Counted from the first letter of the stretch, positions 1-8,177 are shown. The stretch is DNA of 34,858 nt from Phenylobacterium sp. (GCF_030645195.1 NZ_JAUSLW010000012.1:1-34858); one strand, 5' to 3'. Notes: generated by a model from the letters alone, not told the origin. A program made the numbers and translations.

Positions 1-915
1 CGCAACACCGTCAAGCTGGGCATCATGGACGAGGAGCGCCGCACCAGCGCCAACCTGGCCGCCTGCATCCACGCCGCCCGCGAGCGGATCGTGTTCATCA
101 ATACCGGCTTCCTCGATCGCACCGGCGACGAGATCCACACCGCCATGGAAGCCGGCCCCGTGGTCCGCAAGGACGCCATCAAGGCCGAGCCCTGGCTGCC
201 GGCCTATGAGAGGCGCAATGTCGAGATCGGCCTGGCGACGGGCTTCCCCGGCAAGGCGCAGATCGGCAAGGGCATGTGGGCGGCTCCAGATCAAATGCAG
301 GCCATGCTGGCTGCCAAGGTCGGCCACCCCAAGGCCGGCGCCAACACCGCCTGGGTGCCGTCGCCGACCGCCGCGGTGCTGCACGCCCTGCACTATCACG
401 AGGTGGACGTGCCCGCCCTGCAGGCCACCATGAGCGCCGCCAAGTCGGCCACCGGCCTCGACGACCTGCTGACCCCGCCGCTCGCCCGCTCCAACTGGAA
501 CGCCGAGGACATCGCCCAGGAGCTGGACAACAACGCCCAGGGCATCCTCGGCTACGTCGTGCGCTGGATCGACCAGGGCGTTGGCTGCTCCAAGGTGCCC
601 GACATCCACGACGTGGGCCTGATGGAGGACCGCGCCACCCTGCGGATCTCCAGCCAGCACATCGCCAACTGGCTGCACCACGGAGTCTGCACGGAAGCCC
701 AGGTTCGCGAGACCTTCGCCCGCATGGCCAAGGTGGTGGACGGCCAGAACGCCGGCGACGCCCTCTATCAGCCGATGGCCGGCAATCCCGACAGCGTGGC
801 CTACCAGGCGGCCCTGGAACTGGTCTTCGAGGGCCGCGCCCAGCCCAACGGCTATACCGAGCACATCCTCACCCGCCGCCGCCGCGAGCGTAAGGCCCAG
901 CTCGCCGGAGGCTAG
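1..915 (+). CDS. glcB: Malate synthase G, C-terminal part (5' end outside window)
   Basis: The reading frame is open from base 1 and ends with TAG at 913-915, giving the last 304 residues of a protein that is usually about 720 residues. Malate synthase G condenses glyoxylate with acetyl-CoA to malate in the cytoplasm (glyoxylate shunt). The family signatures [20 protein letters not shown] and [16 protein letters not shown] are present. The second contains the conserved Cys (codon 586-588) and the catalytic-base Asp (codon 628-630) that correspond to Cys617 and Asp631 of the E. coli enzyme. The ending NGYTEHIL followed by a basic tail is also typical. The gene converges on the next one with a single base between the two stop codons. 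The identity is secure; the N-terminal half cannot be assessed. Confidence 0.96.
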   Translation, partial: RNTVKLGIMDEERRTSANLAACIHAARERIVFINTGFLDRTGDEIHTAMEAGPVVRKDAIKAEPWLPAYERRNVEIGLATGFPGKAQIGKGMWAAPDQMQAMLAAKVGHPKAGANTAWVPSPTAAVLHALHYHEVDVPALQATMSAAKSATGLDDLLTPPLARSNWNAEDIAQELDNNAQGILGYVVRWIDQGVGCSKVPDIHDVGLMEDRATLRISSQHIANWLHHGVCTEAQVRETFARMAKVVDGQNAGDALYQPMAGNPDSVAYQAALELVFEGRAQPNGYTEHILTRRRRERKAQLAGG

Positions 916-916
916 G

Positions 917-1330
917 CTAGGCTAGGCCGAGGGCGCGCTTCATGGCCTTGATGTTGCCGCGGCAGAACTTGGTGAGCGCCTCGGTGGCCTCGGCCAGCTT
1001 GTCGGGATCCTTGGGCGTGAACTTCACCCGCAGCTCCAGGGTGGAGGCGTCCGGGCCCGCCGGCTTCACCGAGACGGTGGAGAAGTAGGCGTCCATGTCG
1101 GGGCGGTCGAGGGTGTAGGTGTAGTGGTGCGGCCCCTCGTCGGTGAGCAGCTCTTTCACCGTGCGGCCGCCCGGCATGGTCAGGGTCCGCACCTTGCCCT
1201 GGGGCGTGACCTCGGTGCTCTCGGCCTCCACCACCGTGGCCCACTTGCGGATGCCGGAGAAATCCCCGACCACCTGCCAGACCGCCTCGGCGCTCATCGG
1301 CAGGTCTTCGCTGGCGTTGACGTCGTGCAT
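917..1330 (-). CDS. SRPBCC-fold (polyketide cyclase/START-like) protein
   Basis: A 137-residue protein, the usual size for single-domain SRPBCC proteins, which bind hydrophobic ligands in a helix-grip cavity. Family features are the N-terminal strand followed by PMSAEAVWQVVGDFSGIRKW, a central sheet with YTYTLDRPDMDAYFSTV, and a long amphipathic C-terminal helix (about residues 108-135). The ATG at 1330 is chosen because GAAGGA lies about 8 bases upstream; a TTG five codons earlier would lie on that ribosome-binding site. The gene is divergent from the flavin monooxygenase and convergent with malate synthase. Ligand and role are unknown. It could be a Bet v1/PYL-like carrier or a cyclase; nothing in the sequence decides. 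Confidence 0.85.
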   Translation of the reverse strand: MHDVNASEDLPMSAEAVWQVVGDFSGIRKWATVVEAESTEVTPQGKVRTLTMPGGRTVKELLTDEGPHHYTYTLDRPDMDAYFSTVSVKPAGPDASTLELRVKFTPKDPDKLAEATEALTKFCRGNIKAMKRALGLA

Positions 1331-1465
1331 GGCGTGATCCTTCAAGGTCGGGGCGGGGCCGCGCGGTCCCGGGTCGGCGCAGAGACTTTACCTCGGCCGG
1401 CGTTCCGTCAACGATCCACCCCTGCCGTCCCGCCCCCGGGAGGGTGAGACAGGCGCCACTCCGAC

Positions 1466-2713
1466 ATGTCCCCGCCCGCCCCGCTTCCTCAGACCGTCGA
1501 CACCGTCATCATCGGCGGCGGCCAGTCGGGGCTGGCGGTGAGCTGGCATCTGGGCCGGCTGGCGCGCGAGCATGTGATCCTGGAGCGCGCGCGGGTGGCC
1601 GAGCGCTGGCGCAGCGAGCGCTGGGACAGCTTGGCCTTCCAGTTTCCCAACTGGCTGCTGCAACTGCCGGGCTTCTCCTACGCGGGGCCCGACCCGGAGG
1701 GGTTCGCCTCTCGCGAGGCGGTGGTGGCGTTCATCGAGGCCTATGCGGCGAGCTTCGACGCCCCCGTTCGGTGCGGGGTGTCGGTGGACGCCCTGGCCCA
1801 GGATCTGGAGGGCGGCTTCCGGCTGGAGACGTCGGATGGCGTGCTGTCGGCGGCCAATGTGGTGATCGCCACCGGCCCCTATCAGCGGCCGGCGATCCCG
1901 GCGGCCCTGGCCGAGGCGGTGGGCGAGGTGTTCCAGGTCCATGCGGCGGCCTATCGCAATCCGGCCGCCCTGACGGACGGCGCGGTGCTGGTGGTGGGGG
2001 CCGGCGCCTCGGGCGCCCAGATCGCCGAGGACCTGCTGCGGGCGGGCCGCCGGGTCTATCTGGCGGTGGGAACCCACCGGCGGGCGCCGCGCCGCTACCG
2101 GGGCCGGGACTTCGCCTTCTGGGAGTTCGCCATCGGGGCCTTCGACCAGGGCGTGGACCAGCGCGCGCCGGGGACCGTGCCGACGCTGCTGACCGGGATC
2201 GACGGCGGCCGGGACATGGACCTGCGCCAGCTTGGCCGCCAGGGCGTGACCCTGCTGGGACGGCTGACCGGCGGGGCCGAGGGCCGCCTGACCTTCGCCG
2301 ACGACCTGGCGGCCAGCCTGGCCAAGGGCGAGGCGGAGTACGCCGCCTTCATCGCCGCCGCCGACGCCCATGCCCGGGCCGCGGGTCTGGACCTCCCCGA
2401 GGAGACGGTGACGCTACTGGGCGGCGACCTGCCGGCGCCCGTGCGGGAGCTCCGCCTGGCGGCGGCCGGCGTGGGGACGGTGATCTGGGCCACCGGTTAT
2501 CGCTACGACTTCGGCTGGGTCGATCTGCCGATCTTCGCCGACCGTCGCACCCGGGCCTTGCCGGCCCACCGGCGCGGCGTGACCGCGGTCCCGGGCGCCT
2601 ACTTCATCGGCCTGCCCTGGCTGTCGAAGCGCAAGTCGTCCCTGATGGCCGGCATGGGCGAGGACGCCGGCTTCGTGGCCGAGCACCTGGTGGGGCTAGA
2701 TTCAAAAGATTAG
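1466..2713 (+). CDS. Flavin-dependent monooxygenase / CzcO-like FAD-NAD(P) oxidoreductase
   Basis: A 415-residue protein with two dinucleotide-binding Rossmann motifs: VIIGGGQSGLA near residues 14-24 (FAD) and LVVGAGASGAQ near 173-183 (NADPH). Between them lies an FMO-like segment, VFQVHAAAY, a degenerate form of the FxGxxxHxxxY fingerprint. Near the C-terminus is the ATGY motif (WATGYRYDF). This order is typical of class B flavin monooxygenases and the CzcO group, which use NADPH and O2 to hydroxylate or insert oxygen. The substrate cannot be read from sequence. No signal peptide is seen, so it is cytoplasmic. The TAG stop is the first part of a repeated hairpin element. It probably has its own promoter in the 135-bp divergent gap. 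Fairly sure of the fold, unsure of the reaction. Confidence 0.85.
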   Translation: MSPPAPLPQTVDTVIIGGGQSGLAVSWHLGRLAREHVILERARVAERWRSERWDSLAFQFPNWLLQLPGFSYAGPDPEGFASREAVVAFIEAYAASFDAPVRCGVSVDALAQDLEGGFRLETSDGVLSAANVVIATGPYQRPAIPAALAEAVGEVFQVHAAAYRNPAALTDGAVLVVGAGASGAQIAEDLLRAGRRVYLAVGTHRRAPRRYRGRDFAFWEFAIGAFDQGVDQRAPGTVPTLLTGIDGGRDMDLRQLGRQGVTLLGRLTGGAEGRLTFADDLAASLAKGEAEYAAFIAAADAHARAAGLDLPEETVTLLGGDLPAPVRELRLAAAGVGTVIWATGYRYDFGWVDLPIFADRRTRALPAHRRGVTAVPGAYFIGLPWLSKRKSSLMAGMGEDAGFVAEHLVGLDSKD

Positions 2714-2760
2714 AGCACGTCGGGCGGCGGAACCGGTATCCACTTCCGCCTGACGTGCTC
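2713..2760 (+). repeat. Hairpin repeat starting at the stop codon (complete copy)
   Basis: The left arm GAGCACGTCGGGCGG (2713-2727) pairs with the right arm CCGCCTGACGTGCTC (2746-2760), with one G-T pair and no mismatch. The first G is the last base of the monooxygenase stop codon. Partial copies sharing TAGAGCACGTC lie at 9375-9386 (minus strand) and 14633-14653. It sits between the monooxygenase and the convergent acyl-CoA ligase gene, so a bidirectional terminator or a REP-like role is plausible. There is no U-tract. Confidence 0.75.
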
Positions 2761-2773
2761 CAGCCGGCGCGCC

Positions 2774-4351
2774 TCAGATGGCTCTCGAACGGCCTTCCCA
2801 GTACGGCGCGCGGACCTTGTTGCGCTGGATCTTGCCGGCCTCGGAGCGCGGCAGGGCCTCGACGAAATCGACGGCGCGCGGGACCTTGAACTTGGCGACC
2901 ACCTGGGCGGCGTAGTCCAGGATCTCGCGCTTCAGCGCCTCGCTCGCCTCGAAGCCGGGCTTGAGCTGGATGACCGCCCGGACCTCCTCGCCCCACTCCT
3001 CGTGGGGCACGCCGACGGTGCAGCTGTCCTCCACCGCCGGGTGCTTGATCAGCTCGTTGTCGATCTCCTGGGGGTAGATGTTCACCCCGCCGGCGATGAT
3101 GGTCTCGGCGCTCCGCCCGGTGAGGAAGAGCCAGTCGTCCTCGTCCAGGTAGCCGACATCGCCCATGGTGAAGTAGCCGTCCTTGCGGTTGGCCTCGGTC
3201 TTGGTGTCGTCCTTGTAGTAGCTGAAGCCGCCCTGGTCGCTCAGGCTCATATAGATGGCGCCTGGGACACCCGGCGGGCACTCCTGGCCGGCCTCGTCGA
3301 GGATCTTGGCGGCGTCCTTGTGCGGTCGCCGGCCCACCGTGCCCGGGCGCTTCAGCCAGTCTTCGGAGCCGACGGTGAACCCGACGCCGCCTTCCGAGCC
3401 GGCGTAGTATTCGAACAGCTTGGGTCCGATCCACTCGATCATGGCGCGCTTCACCTCGGGCGGGCAGGGCGCCGCGCCATGGGTGATGCGCTTGAGCGAG
3501 CTGAGGTCGTACCTGGCCCGCACCTCCTGCGGCAGGGCCAGCATCCGCTGGAACATGATGGGGACGAAGTGGCCGCGGGTGACCTTCTGGTCCTGGATGG
3601 TGCGCAGAACCTGCTCGGTGTCCCACTTCTCGATCAGCACCGTGGGCACGCCGTTGTTCAGCGCCCGGCGGATGTCTCCGGCCAGGGGGGAGGCGTGATA
3701 ACCGGGGCCGGTGCAGATGTGCTTGTCCACCGCGCGGTCGTAGATGGCGTCATAGCCGCCGACGGCCTGGGCGTTGGGCTTGTAGACCCCCTTGGGCCGT
3801 CCGGTGGTGCCGGAGGAATAGAGCATGGTGGAGCCGCGCACCGGGTCGGCCAAGTCCTCGCCCGGGAAGTCGTGGATGGTCTCGTAGGGGAGGAAGCCCG
3901 GTAGATCGCCGCCGATGGAAACCTTCAGCCTCAGTTGCGGGCACTGAGCCGCGGCCTCGGCCGCGCCGGCCACGCGAGTGTCGGCGAACAGGGCCTTGGC
4001 CTCACAGTTGTCGATGACATAAGCCATCTCCTCGGGCTTCAGGTGCCAGTTCACCGGCGTCATCCGGAAGCCGCCGCGCAGGGAGGCGAACAGGACGTCG
4101 GCGAACTCCAGGCGGTTGGTGCAGAGCAGGGCGATGGCGTCCCCGGCCTGCACCCCATGGGCCCGCATCAGCCGCACCAGCCGGTTGGCGTTGGCGTTGA
4201 GGTCGCCAAAGGTCCGCGTGCGGCCGTCCAGCCCCTCATAGACCGCGATCCGGTCGGGCCATTCCCGGGCCCAGACGGCGGTGGCCATGCCGGTCTCGAC
4301 GGCGGCGTCCACGCGGGCCTTCAGGTCCTCGCCACTCAGCGTGTCGGTCAT
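2774..4351 (-). CDS. AMP-forming acyl-CoA synthetase (FadD-like ligase)
   Basis: A 525-residue ANL-superfamily enzyme that activates a carboxylic acid with ATP to an acyl-AMP and then transfers it to CoA. The phosphate-binding loop TMLYSSGTTGRPKGVYK spans about residues 175-191. The adenine-binding stretch YYAGSEGGVGFT lies near 315-326. The hinge region GDVGYLDEDDWLFLTGR is followed by IIAGGVNIYPQEID. The catalytic C-terminal lysine is in AGKIQRNKVR (Lys near 507). A GGGGAG ribosome-binding site precedes the ATG at 4351. It is the last gene of a leftward operon, 24 bases after the MaoC-like gene, and the amidohydrolase is first. The substrate (fatty, aromatic or cyclic acid) is not determined; the operon suggests xenobiotic or unusual acid catabolism. 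Confidence 0.93.
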   Translation of the reverse strand: MTDTLSGEDLKARVDAAVETGMATAVWAREWPDRIAVYEGLDGRTRTFGDLNANANRLVRLMRAHGVQAGDAIALLCTNRLEFADVLFASLRGGFRMTPVNWHLKPEEMAYVIDNCEAKALFADTRVAGAAEAAAQCPQLRLKVSIGGDLPGFLPYETIHDFPGEDLADPVRGSTMLYSSGTTGRPKGVYKPNAQAVGGYDAIYDRAVDKHICTGPGYHASPLAGDIRRALNNGVPTVLIEKWDTEQVLRTIQDQKVTRGHFVPIMFQRMLALPQEVRARYDLSSLKRITHGAAPCPPEVKRAMIEWIGPKLFEYYAGSEGGVGFTVGSEDWLKRPGTVGRRPHKDAAKILDEAGQECPPGVPGAIYMSLSDQGGFSYYKDDTKTEANRKDGYFTMGDVGYLDEDDWLFLTGRSAETIIAGGVNIYPQEIDNELIKHPAVEDSCTVGVPHEEWGEEVRAVIQLKPGFEASEALKREILDYAAQVVAKFKVPRAVDFVEALPRSEAGKIQRNKVRAPYWEGRSRAI

Positions 4352-4375
4352 GCCGTCTCTCCCCTGGATCGGTTC

Positions 4376-5224
4376 TTACTTCTCGGCCCAGAGGGGCGAA
4401 GAGGGCTTCATGGCGCGGATCATGAAGGTGACGCTGGCCACGTCCTTGCCGCTCTCAGGGTCGGCGATGTCGACGTCGTACCAGACGTTCTCCGTGCGCG
4501 GACTTTCGGTGATCTTGCGCATGGTGGTGCGGCCCACATAGTCGCGGTCGGCCAGCAGCGGGCCAGCCAGCTGCCGCACCTCCAGGGCGCCGAACAGGCC
4601 GACATAGGGCTGGATCGACTTGGCCAGGACGAAGGGCCGGCTCATATGCGCCAGGCGGATGATGTGGGCCGGCGACAGCACGCCCTTCTCGTCATAGATC
4701 GCCACCCGCTCGGTGATGCGGCCGAGCGAGGCGTCATAGCTCTCGCGGCTGACCTTCATCGGGATGTCGGCGGTGGTGTCGCCCACGCGGATGTCGGCAT
4801 AGATGCGCAGGGCCTTGGGATCGGCCGGGGTCTGCTCGGCCATGCGGCGCGTGATCTCCGAGCCTGAGTCCGGCGCATGGGCCGAGGCGGTGCCGACGCA
4901 GACCTGCTGGCCGGCGCGGTTGAACATCTGCAGGCGCGCCCGCTGGGGGCCGGGGTGGACCACGGCCTGCACCTCCTCCTTGTCCACCGTCGCCTGGGCG
5001 AAGTGCAGGGAGATGTCGCCGGTCTCGAACCAGGCCTGGCCATAGAGGTCCAGCAGCATGGGCACGAACTGGTCCATGTGGACCGAGCCCGGCACCGTGC
5101 CGCCCTTGAAGCCCAGCTTGGAGGCCACCTCGTCGTTGTGGATCGAGCCCGGCGCGGCCTGGAAACCGTTGTGCGGCGCCCGGAAGGGGCCGGTGATCTG
5201 ATCTTGGGTGGTCGCGTCGGTCAT
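4376..5224 (-). CDS. MaoC-like hot-dog fold protein (probable acyl-CoA binding)
   Basis: A 282-residue protein. The N-terminal segment, about residues 20-110, contains GSIHNDEVASKLGFKGGTVP, which resembles the substrate-entry motif of MaoC-type (R)-hydratases (N-x-IH-x-D-xxA-xxxGF-x-G). The rest may be a second, degenerate hot-dog half, which would give the double hot-dog architecture at this length. MaoC proteins hydrate enoyl-CoA esters or act as thioesterase-like folds. A good AAAGGA site precedes the ATG. The gene lies between the amidohydrolase (26-base gap) and the acyl-CoA ligase, so an acyl-CoA substrate fits the context. The similarity is moderate; a family assignment by profile search would settle it. 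Confidence 0.65.
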   Translation of the reverse strand: MTDATTQDQITGPFRAPHNGFQAAPGSIHNDEVASKLGFKGGTVPGSVHMDQFVPMLLDLYGQAWFETGDISLHFAQATVDKEEVQAVVHPGPQRARLQMFNRAGQQVCVGTASAHAPDSGSEITRRMAEQTPADPKALRIYADIRVGDTTADIPMKVSRESYDASLGRITERVAIYDEKGVLSPAHIIRLAHMSRPFVLAKSIQPYVGLFGALEVRQLAGPLLADRDYVGRTTMRKITESPRTENVWYDVDIADPESGKDVASVTFMIRAMKPSSPLWAEK

Positions 5225-5250
5225 GGACGTGTTCCTTTGCGAAGGCGGCG

Positions 5251-6357
5251 TCAGAGCCCGCCCATCATCTCTTCGAAATTGGCGCGGTAGAAGGCGTCGC
5301 GGTCGGCCTCGCCGAGGTCTCCGAAGGTCCGCTCGAACCGGCCGATGGGGTCGTTGGTTCCCTCCGGGTGCGGGTAGTCGCTGGAGAACATGTAGAGGTC
5401 GGCGCCGCTGTCGCGGATCAGGTAGCCGACGTCCTCGCCGGGGAAGGGCGTGAACTTCACCTGCCGGCGGATGATCTCGGACGGCTTGGCCGAAAGGGCC
5501 TGCAGATAGGGGTCGGTGCGGCCGAAGGCGCGGGCGCCCATGTCCATCTGCCGCAGGAAGCCTGGCGCCCAGTAGGCGCCGTATTCGATCACGCCGCCCT
5601 TGAGCTCCGGCAGGCGGTCGAAGAGGCCGTCATAGACCAGGGCTCCGAGGAACATCTCGGCCGAGTGCGGCAGGGCCACATAGTCCTTGAAGCGCAGGTT
5701 CTCGCCACCGCCGTGCAGGTCCGGCGACTTGGCCTTGCCGTTGTTGACATATTCCTGCGGCAGGGTGCGCGAGCCCGCGCCGATGTGCAGGACGAAGGGG
5801 ATCTTCTTGGCCGCCAGCAGCGACCAGAAGGGATCGAGGTCCGGATGGCCCGGCGACTTGTCGCCCGCCGCCGTCGACGGCACCCAGATCGCCTTGCAGC
5901 CGAGGCGGATGGCCTCCTGGGCCTCCTCGAGCGCGCGGGCAGGATTGTCCAGCGGGACATAGGCGACCCCCAGCAGGCGCGGGTCGGCGCAAAAGGCCGC
6001 CATGGCGCGGTTGGCGGCGCGGGCGCCGGCATAGAGGATCGCCTCGTCCTTGCTGGTCCGGAAGGGCCGCAGGGCGGAGGTGGGGAAGACCAGTTGGCTC
6101 GCGAAGCCCAGCTCCTCGATGGCCCGGACCCGCTCGGCGGGATCACAGGAGCCATAGGCCAGGCGCCCCTTGGGGCCGGCGATCAGGCCCTCGATCACCT
6201 TCTCCTTCGGCGCCTCCACGGGCGGCCGGGTCGAGGGCGGATCGCGGCGCAGCAGGCGGTCCTTCATCGCCCCCTCGGCGAAGGGCACGAGCCAGTCCGC
6301 CGGCTCCATGACGTGACTGTCGGCGTCGTGGAACACGCGTCCCGCAGCATAGGGCAT
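5251..6357 (-). CDS. Amidohydrolase-2 family metal-dependent hydrolase/decarboxylase
   Basis: A 368-residue TIM-barrel protein of the amidohydrolase-2 (ACMSD/gamma-resorcylate decarboxylase-like) type. HDADSHVMEPADW (residues 10-22) supplies the first metal ligands. A central HIGAG histidine follows the strand IPFVLHIG, and the C-terminal FSSDYPHPEG holds the conserved metal-binding/catalytic Asp and His. This family hydrolyses or decarboxylates cyclic substrates. It is the first gene of the leftward operon with the MaoC-like protein and the acyl-CoA ligase, and is divergent from a TetR regulator; the candidate operator at 6426-6439 is about 70 bases upstream of its start. Its substrate is not identifiable from sequence. 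Confidence 0.88.
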   Translation of the reverse strand: MPYAAGRVFHDADSHVMEPADWLVPFAEGAMKDRLLRRDPPSTRPPVEAPKEKVIEGLIAGPKGRLAYGSCDPAERVRAIEELGFASQLVFPTSALRPFRTSKDEAILYAGARAANRAMAAFCADPRLLGVAYVPLDNPARALEEAQEAIRLGCKAIWVPSTAAGDKSPGHPDLDPFWSLLAAKKIPFVLHIGAGSRTLPQEYVNNGKAKSPDLHGGGENLRFKDYVALPHSAEMFLGALVYDGLFDRLPELKGGVIEYGAYWAPGFLRQMDMGARAFGRTDPYLQALSAKPSEIIRRQVKFTPFPGEDVGYLIRDSGADLYMFSSDYPHPEGTNDPIGRFERTFGDLGEADRDAFYRANFEEMMGGL

Positions 6358-6425
6358 GCCGGCTCCTCCCTGTCTTCTTATGCGCCAAGCATGGCGCCGG
6401 CGATACGGTCAGACAACCGCTTTAA

Positions 6426-6439
6426 TGACATTCGCACTA
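6426..6439 (+). promoter_or_regulatory. Candidate TetR operator, copy 1
   Basis: TGACATTCGCACTA lies in the divergent gap between the amidohydrolase operon and a TetR gene. The same sequence with one base changed (TGACGTTCGCACTA) occurs at 8118-8131 between the second TetR gene and the acyl-CoA dehydrogenase. Here it continues to ATCAT, so TGA and TCA stand at the ends of a 17-bp window, but internal symmetry is poor. Confidence 0.5.
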
Positions 6440-6455
6440 TCATCAGGGCGATAGG

Positions 6456-7193
6456 GTGCGTCCTGAACCGGGCGCCTCATCGGCCCCGGTGGCGCTAGAC
6501 TGGGGCTCGACGGTCGAATCGGAACGGCGGACCCATGAACGATCACTCGACAGTTCGGCGGACGCGCGCTTGGCGGTGACCTCGAAGCGACCGCGAAGGG
6601 GACTCCGGCTGCCGCCGCAGCAACGACGGGACCTCCTGCTGGACGTCGCCGCCGAGCGGGTCCTGGAGCAGGGCGTCCTGCCGATCGGTGTCGAGGAGCT
6701 GGCCCAGGCGGCCAAGGTCAGCAAGGCGCTGGTCTATCGCTATTTCCCGCAGAGCCGCGACCTCTATAACGCCCTGCTGGAACGCGCCCTGGATCAGGTC
6801 GCCGGGGCCCTGGACGCCGCGGCCGAGGCGCCGGATCTGGCGTCGGCGGCGGGGGACGTGGCCGACGTCTACTATCGCCACGTGGCGCGGACCGGGCCGC
6901 TGATCCAGATCATCCTGCGGGATCGCTTCATGGCGGGGCATGTCTCGCGCCGCGCCGCCGCCGTCCGAGCCCGGGTGGCGCGGCGCCTGGCGCGCAAGGC
7001 GCGCGACGCCTTTGGCCTGGACCTGCGGGAGGCTATCGCCTGCGTCAGTATCGGCATGACCATGCCCGAGGAGTGCGGGCGTCTCGCCTTCCAGGGAGAG
7101 CTTGATCTTGAGCGCGGCGCCCTGCTCTGCCGCGAGCTGGTCCTAGGCGTCCTCGACGTCGCCGGCCGACGGGGCCTGGAAGCGGGCGGCTAG
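6456..7193 (+). CDS. TetR/AcrR family transcriptional regulator
   Basis: A TetR-type repressor. The DNA-binding helix-turn-helix runs from RRDLLLDVAAERVLEQG through VEELAQAAKVSKALVYRYFP to SRDLYNALLERAL, about residues 58-105 of the longest form, followed by a helical ligand-binding domain. The longest frame starts at GTG 6456 (245 residues), but the first 40 residues look non-conserved. GTG 6576 is an alternative, and it overlaps by 4 bases the stop of a 14-codon ATG-initiated ORF at 6535-6579. The gene is divergent from the amidohydrolase operon, which it probably regulates through the motif at 6426. Its 3' end overlaps the opposing TetR gene by 51 bases. The effector is probably an acyl-CoA or pathway substrate, by context only. 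Confidence 0.88.
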   Translation: MRPEPGASSAPVALDWGSTVESERRTHERSLDSSADARLAVTSKRPRRGLRLPPQQRRDLLLDVAAERVLEQGVLPIGVEELAQAAKVSKALVYRYFPQSRDLYNALLERALDQVAGALDAAAEAPDLASAAGDVADVYYRHVARTGPLIQIILRDRFMAGHVSRRAAAVRARVARRLARKARDAFGLDLREAIACVSIGMTMPEECGRLAFQGELDLERGALLCRELVLGVLDVAGRRGLEAGG

Positions 7194-8030
7194 CCGCCGG
7201 TTGCCCGCCTCGACGATGTCGGCGGCCAGGATCTCCGCCAGCGGCAGGTCCAGCCGTCCGCGCGCCAGGATGCGGCCGGTGCGGAGCACCGCGCTGGTGA
7301 GCGCCGTCGTCGCCGCCCGTGAGACATCGGAGGGGACATGGTGGCTGTCACTGAAGCGGCTGGCGACCACATGGGTGTTGTCGGCCCGGATCGCGCGCTG
7401 CTCGCCGCGCAGGGCGCGCCGCACGCCGGGCGCGTTCTGCAGGGTCTGCAGCAGGACCCCCCGCTCGGCCACCTGGCGCAGATAGGTCACGGTGGAGAGG
7501 CGCAGGCGTTCGGCCGGCCGCTCGGCGGTGTTGATGCGGTGGGTTCGAGCCGCCCGGATGGCCTCCAGCTCCCGGCGGGCCAGGGCCGCCATCAGGTCAT
7601 CGACGGTGGGGAAGAAGTGGTAGGCGCGCGGCGCGGTGAGCCCGGCGTCCCTGGCGACCCGCTTGATGGTCAGGGCGTGCAGGCCGTCCTGCACGATGAT
7701 CCGCGCGGCGACCTCCAGCAGCTGCTGGCGGCGATCCTCCGACGACAGGCGCACGGGCGTTCGGCGTGCGATGGGTTGGCCCGGCGTGATGAGGATCTGT
7801 TCGCCCACGCCTGTGGGCGCCGGGGGCAGGTCGGGGGGCGACGCGGCGCGGCCGGCCCGGGCCTTCGCCCAGTGGCCCCGGGTCGGATAGGGGATCGCGG
7901 TCCGGTCGCAGAGTTTCGCCAGGCCGCTGGCGCTCAGGCCCAGGTCCGCCGCCACCGACGAGAGGGGCTCGCGCCACAGACGCTGGAAGAGCTGCGGGCG
8001 GGTAAGCTCAGTGGGCGTCGAGGGGCGCAT
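7143..8030 (-). CDS. TetR-type regulator with an extra N-terminal HTH domain
   Basis: A 295-residue protein with two DNA-binding modules. Residues about 8-60 (LTRPQLFQRLWREPLSSVAA, then LGLSASGLAKLCDR, then IPYPTRGHWAKARAG) match a small HTH module known from many proteobacterial proteins of the type LxxEELYxLVWxxP...GxSDxxLxKxCxxxxIPxPxxGYW. Residues about 98-150 are a TetR domain (RRQQLLEVAARIIVQDG, then IKRVARDAGLTAPRAYHFFP), followed by a helical effector domain. ATG 8030 is chosen; ATG 8060 is also in frame. It is divergent from the acyl-CoA dehydrogenase and overlaps the other TetR gene tail to tail. It probably controls the dehydrogenase through the motif at 8118-8131. Both domains are clear; the effector is unknown. 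Confidence 0.88.
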   Translation of the reverse strand: MRPSTPTELTRPQLFQRLWREPLSSVAADLGLSASGLAKLCDRTAIPYPTRGHWAKARAGRAASPPDLPPAPTGVGEQILITPGQPIARRTPVRLSSEDRRQQLLEVAARIIVQDGLHALTIKRVARDAGLTAPRAYHFFPTVDDLMAALARRELEAIRAARTHRINTAERPAERLRLSTVTYLRQVAERGVLLQTLQNAPGVRRALRGEQRAIRADNTHVVASRFSDSHHVPSDVSRAATTALTSAVLRTGRILARGRLDLPLAEILAADIVEAGNRRLAARFQAPSAGDVEDA

Positions 8031-8117
8031 GTTTCCAGACCAGGCCAACGGCCGCACCATAACCGCCGCGCCTGATCTTTCATAACGCCGCGAAGGCGTC
8101 TCGACACGCGCTGTTGC

Positions 8118-8131
8118 TGACGTTCGCACTA
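8118..8131 (+). promoter_or_regulatory. Candidate TetR operator, copy 2
   Basis: TGACGTTCGCACTA differs in one base of 14 from the copy at 6426-6439. It lies 47 bases before the acyl-CoA dehydrogenase start and about 88 bases before the divergent HTH-TetR start. Two such matches placed in equivalent positions beside TetR genes suggest a common operator. Confidence 0.5.
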
Positions 8132-8177
8132 ATTGATAGGTCGGAGGTCCGCCCCGCCGTCCGAAAGGCTCGATCCC

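Noticed and set aside
1431..1440. CCCGGGAGGG matching the tRNA-Arg 3' end as a possible attachment-site repeat
   Set aside because: A 10-bp match in GC-rich DNA is expected by chance, and no integrase or phage genes are present between the sites.
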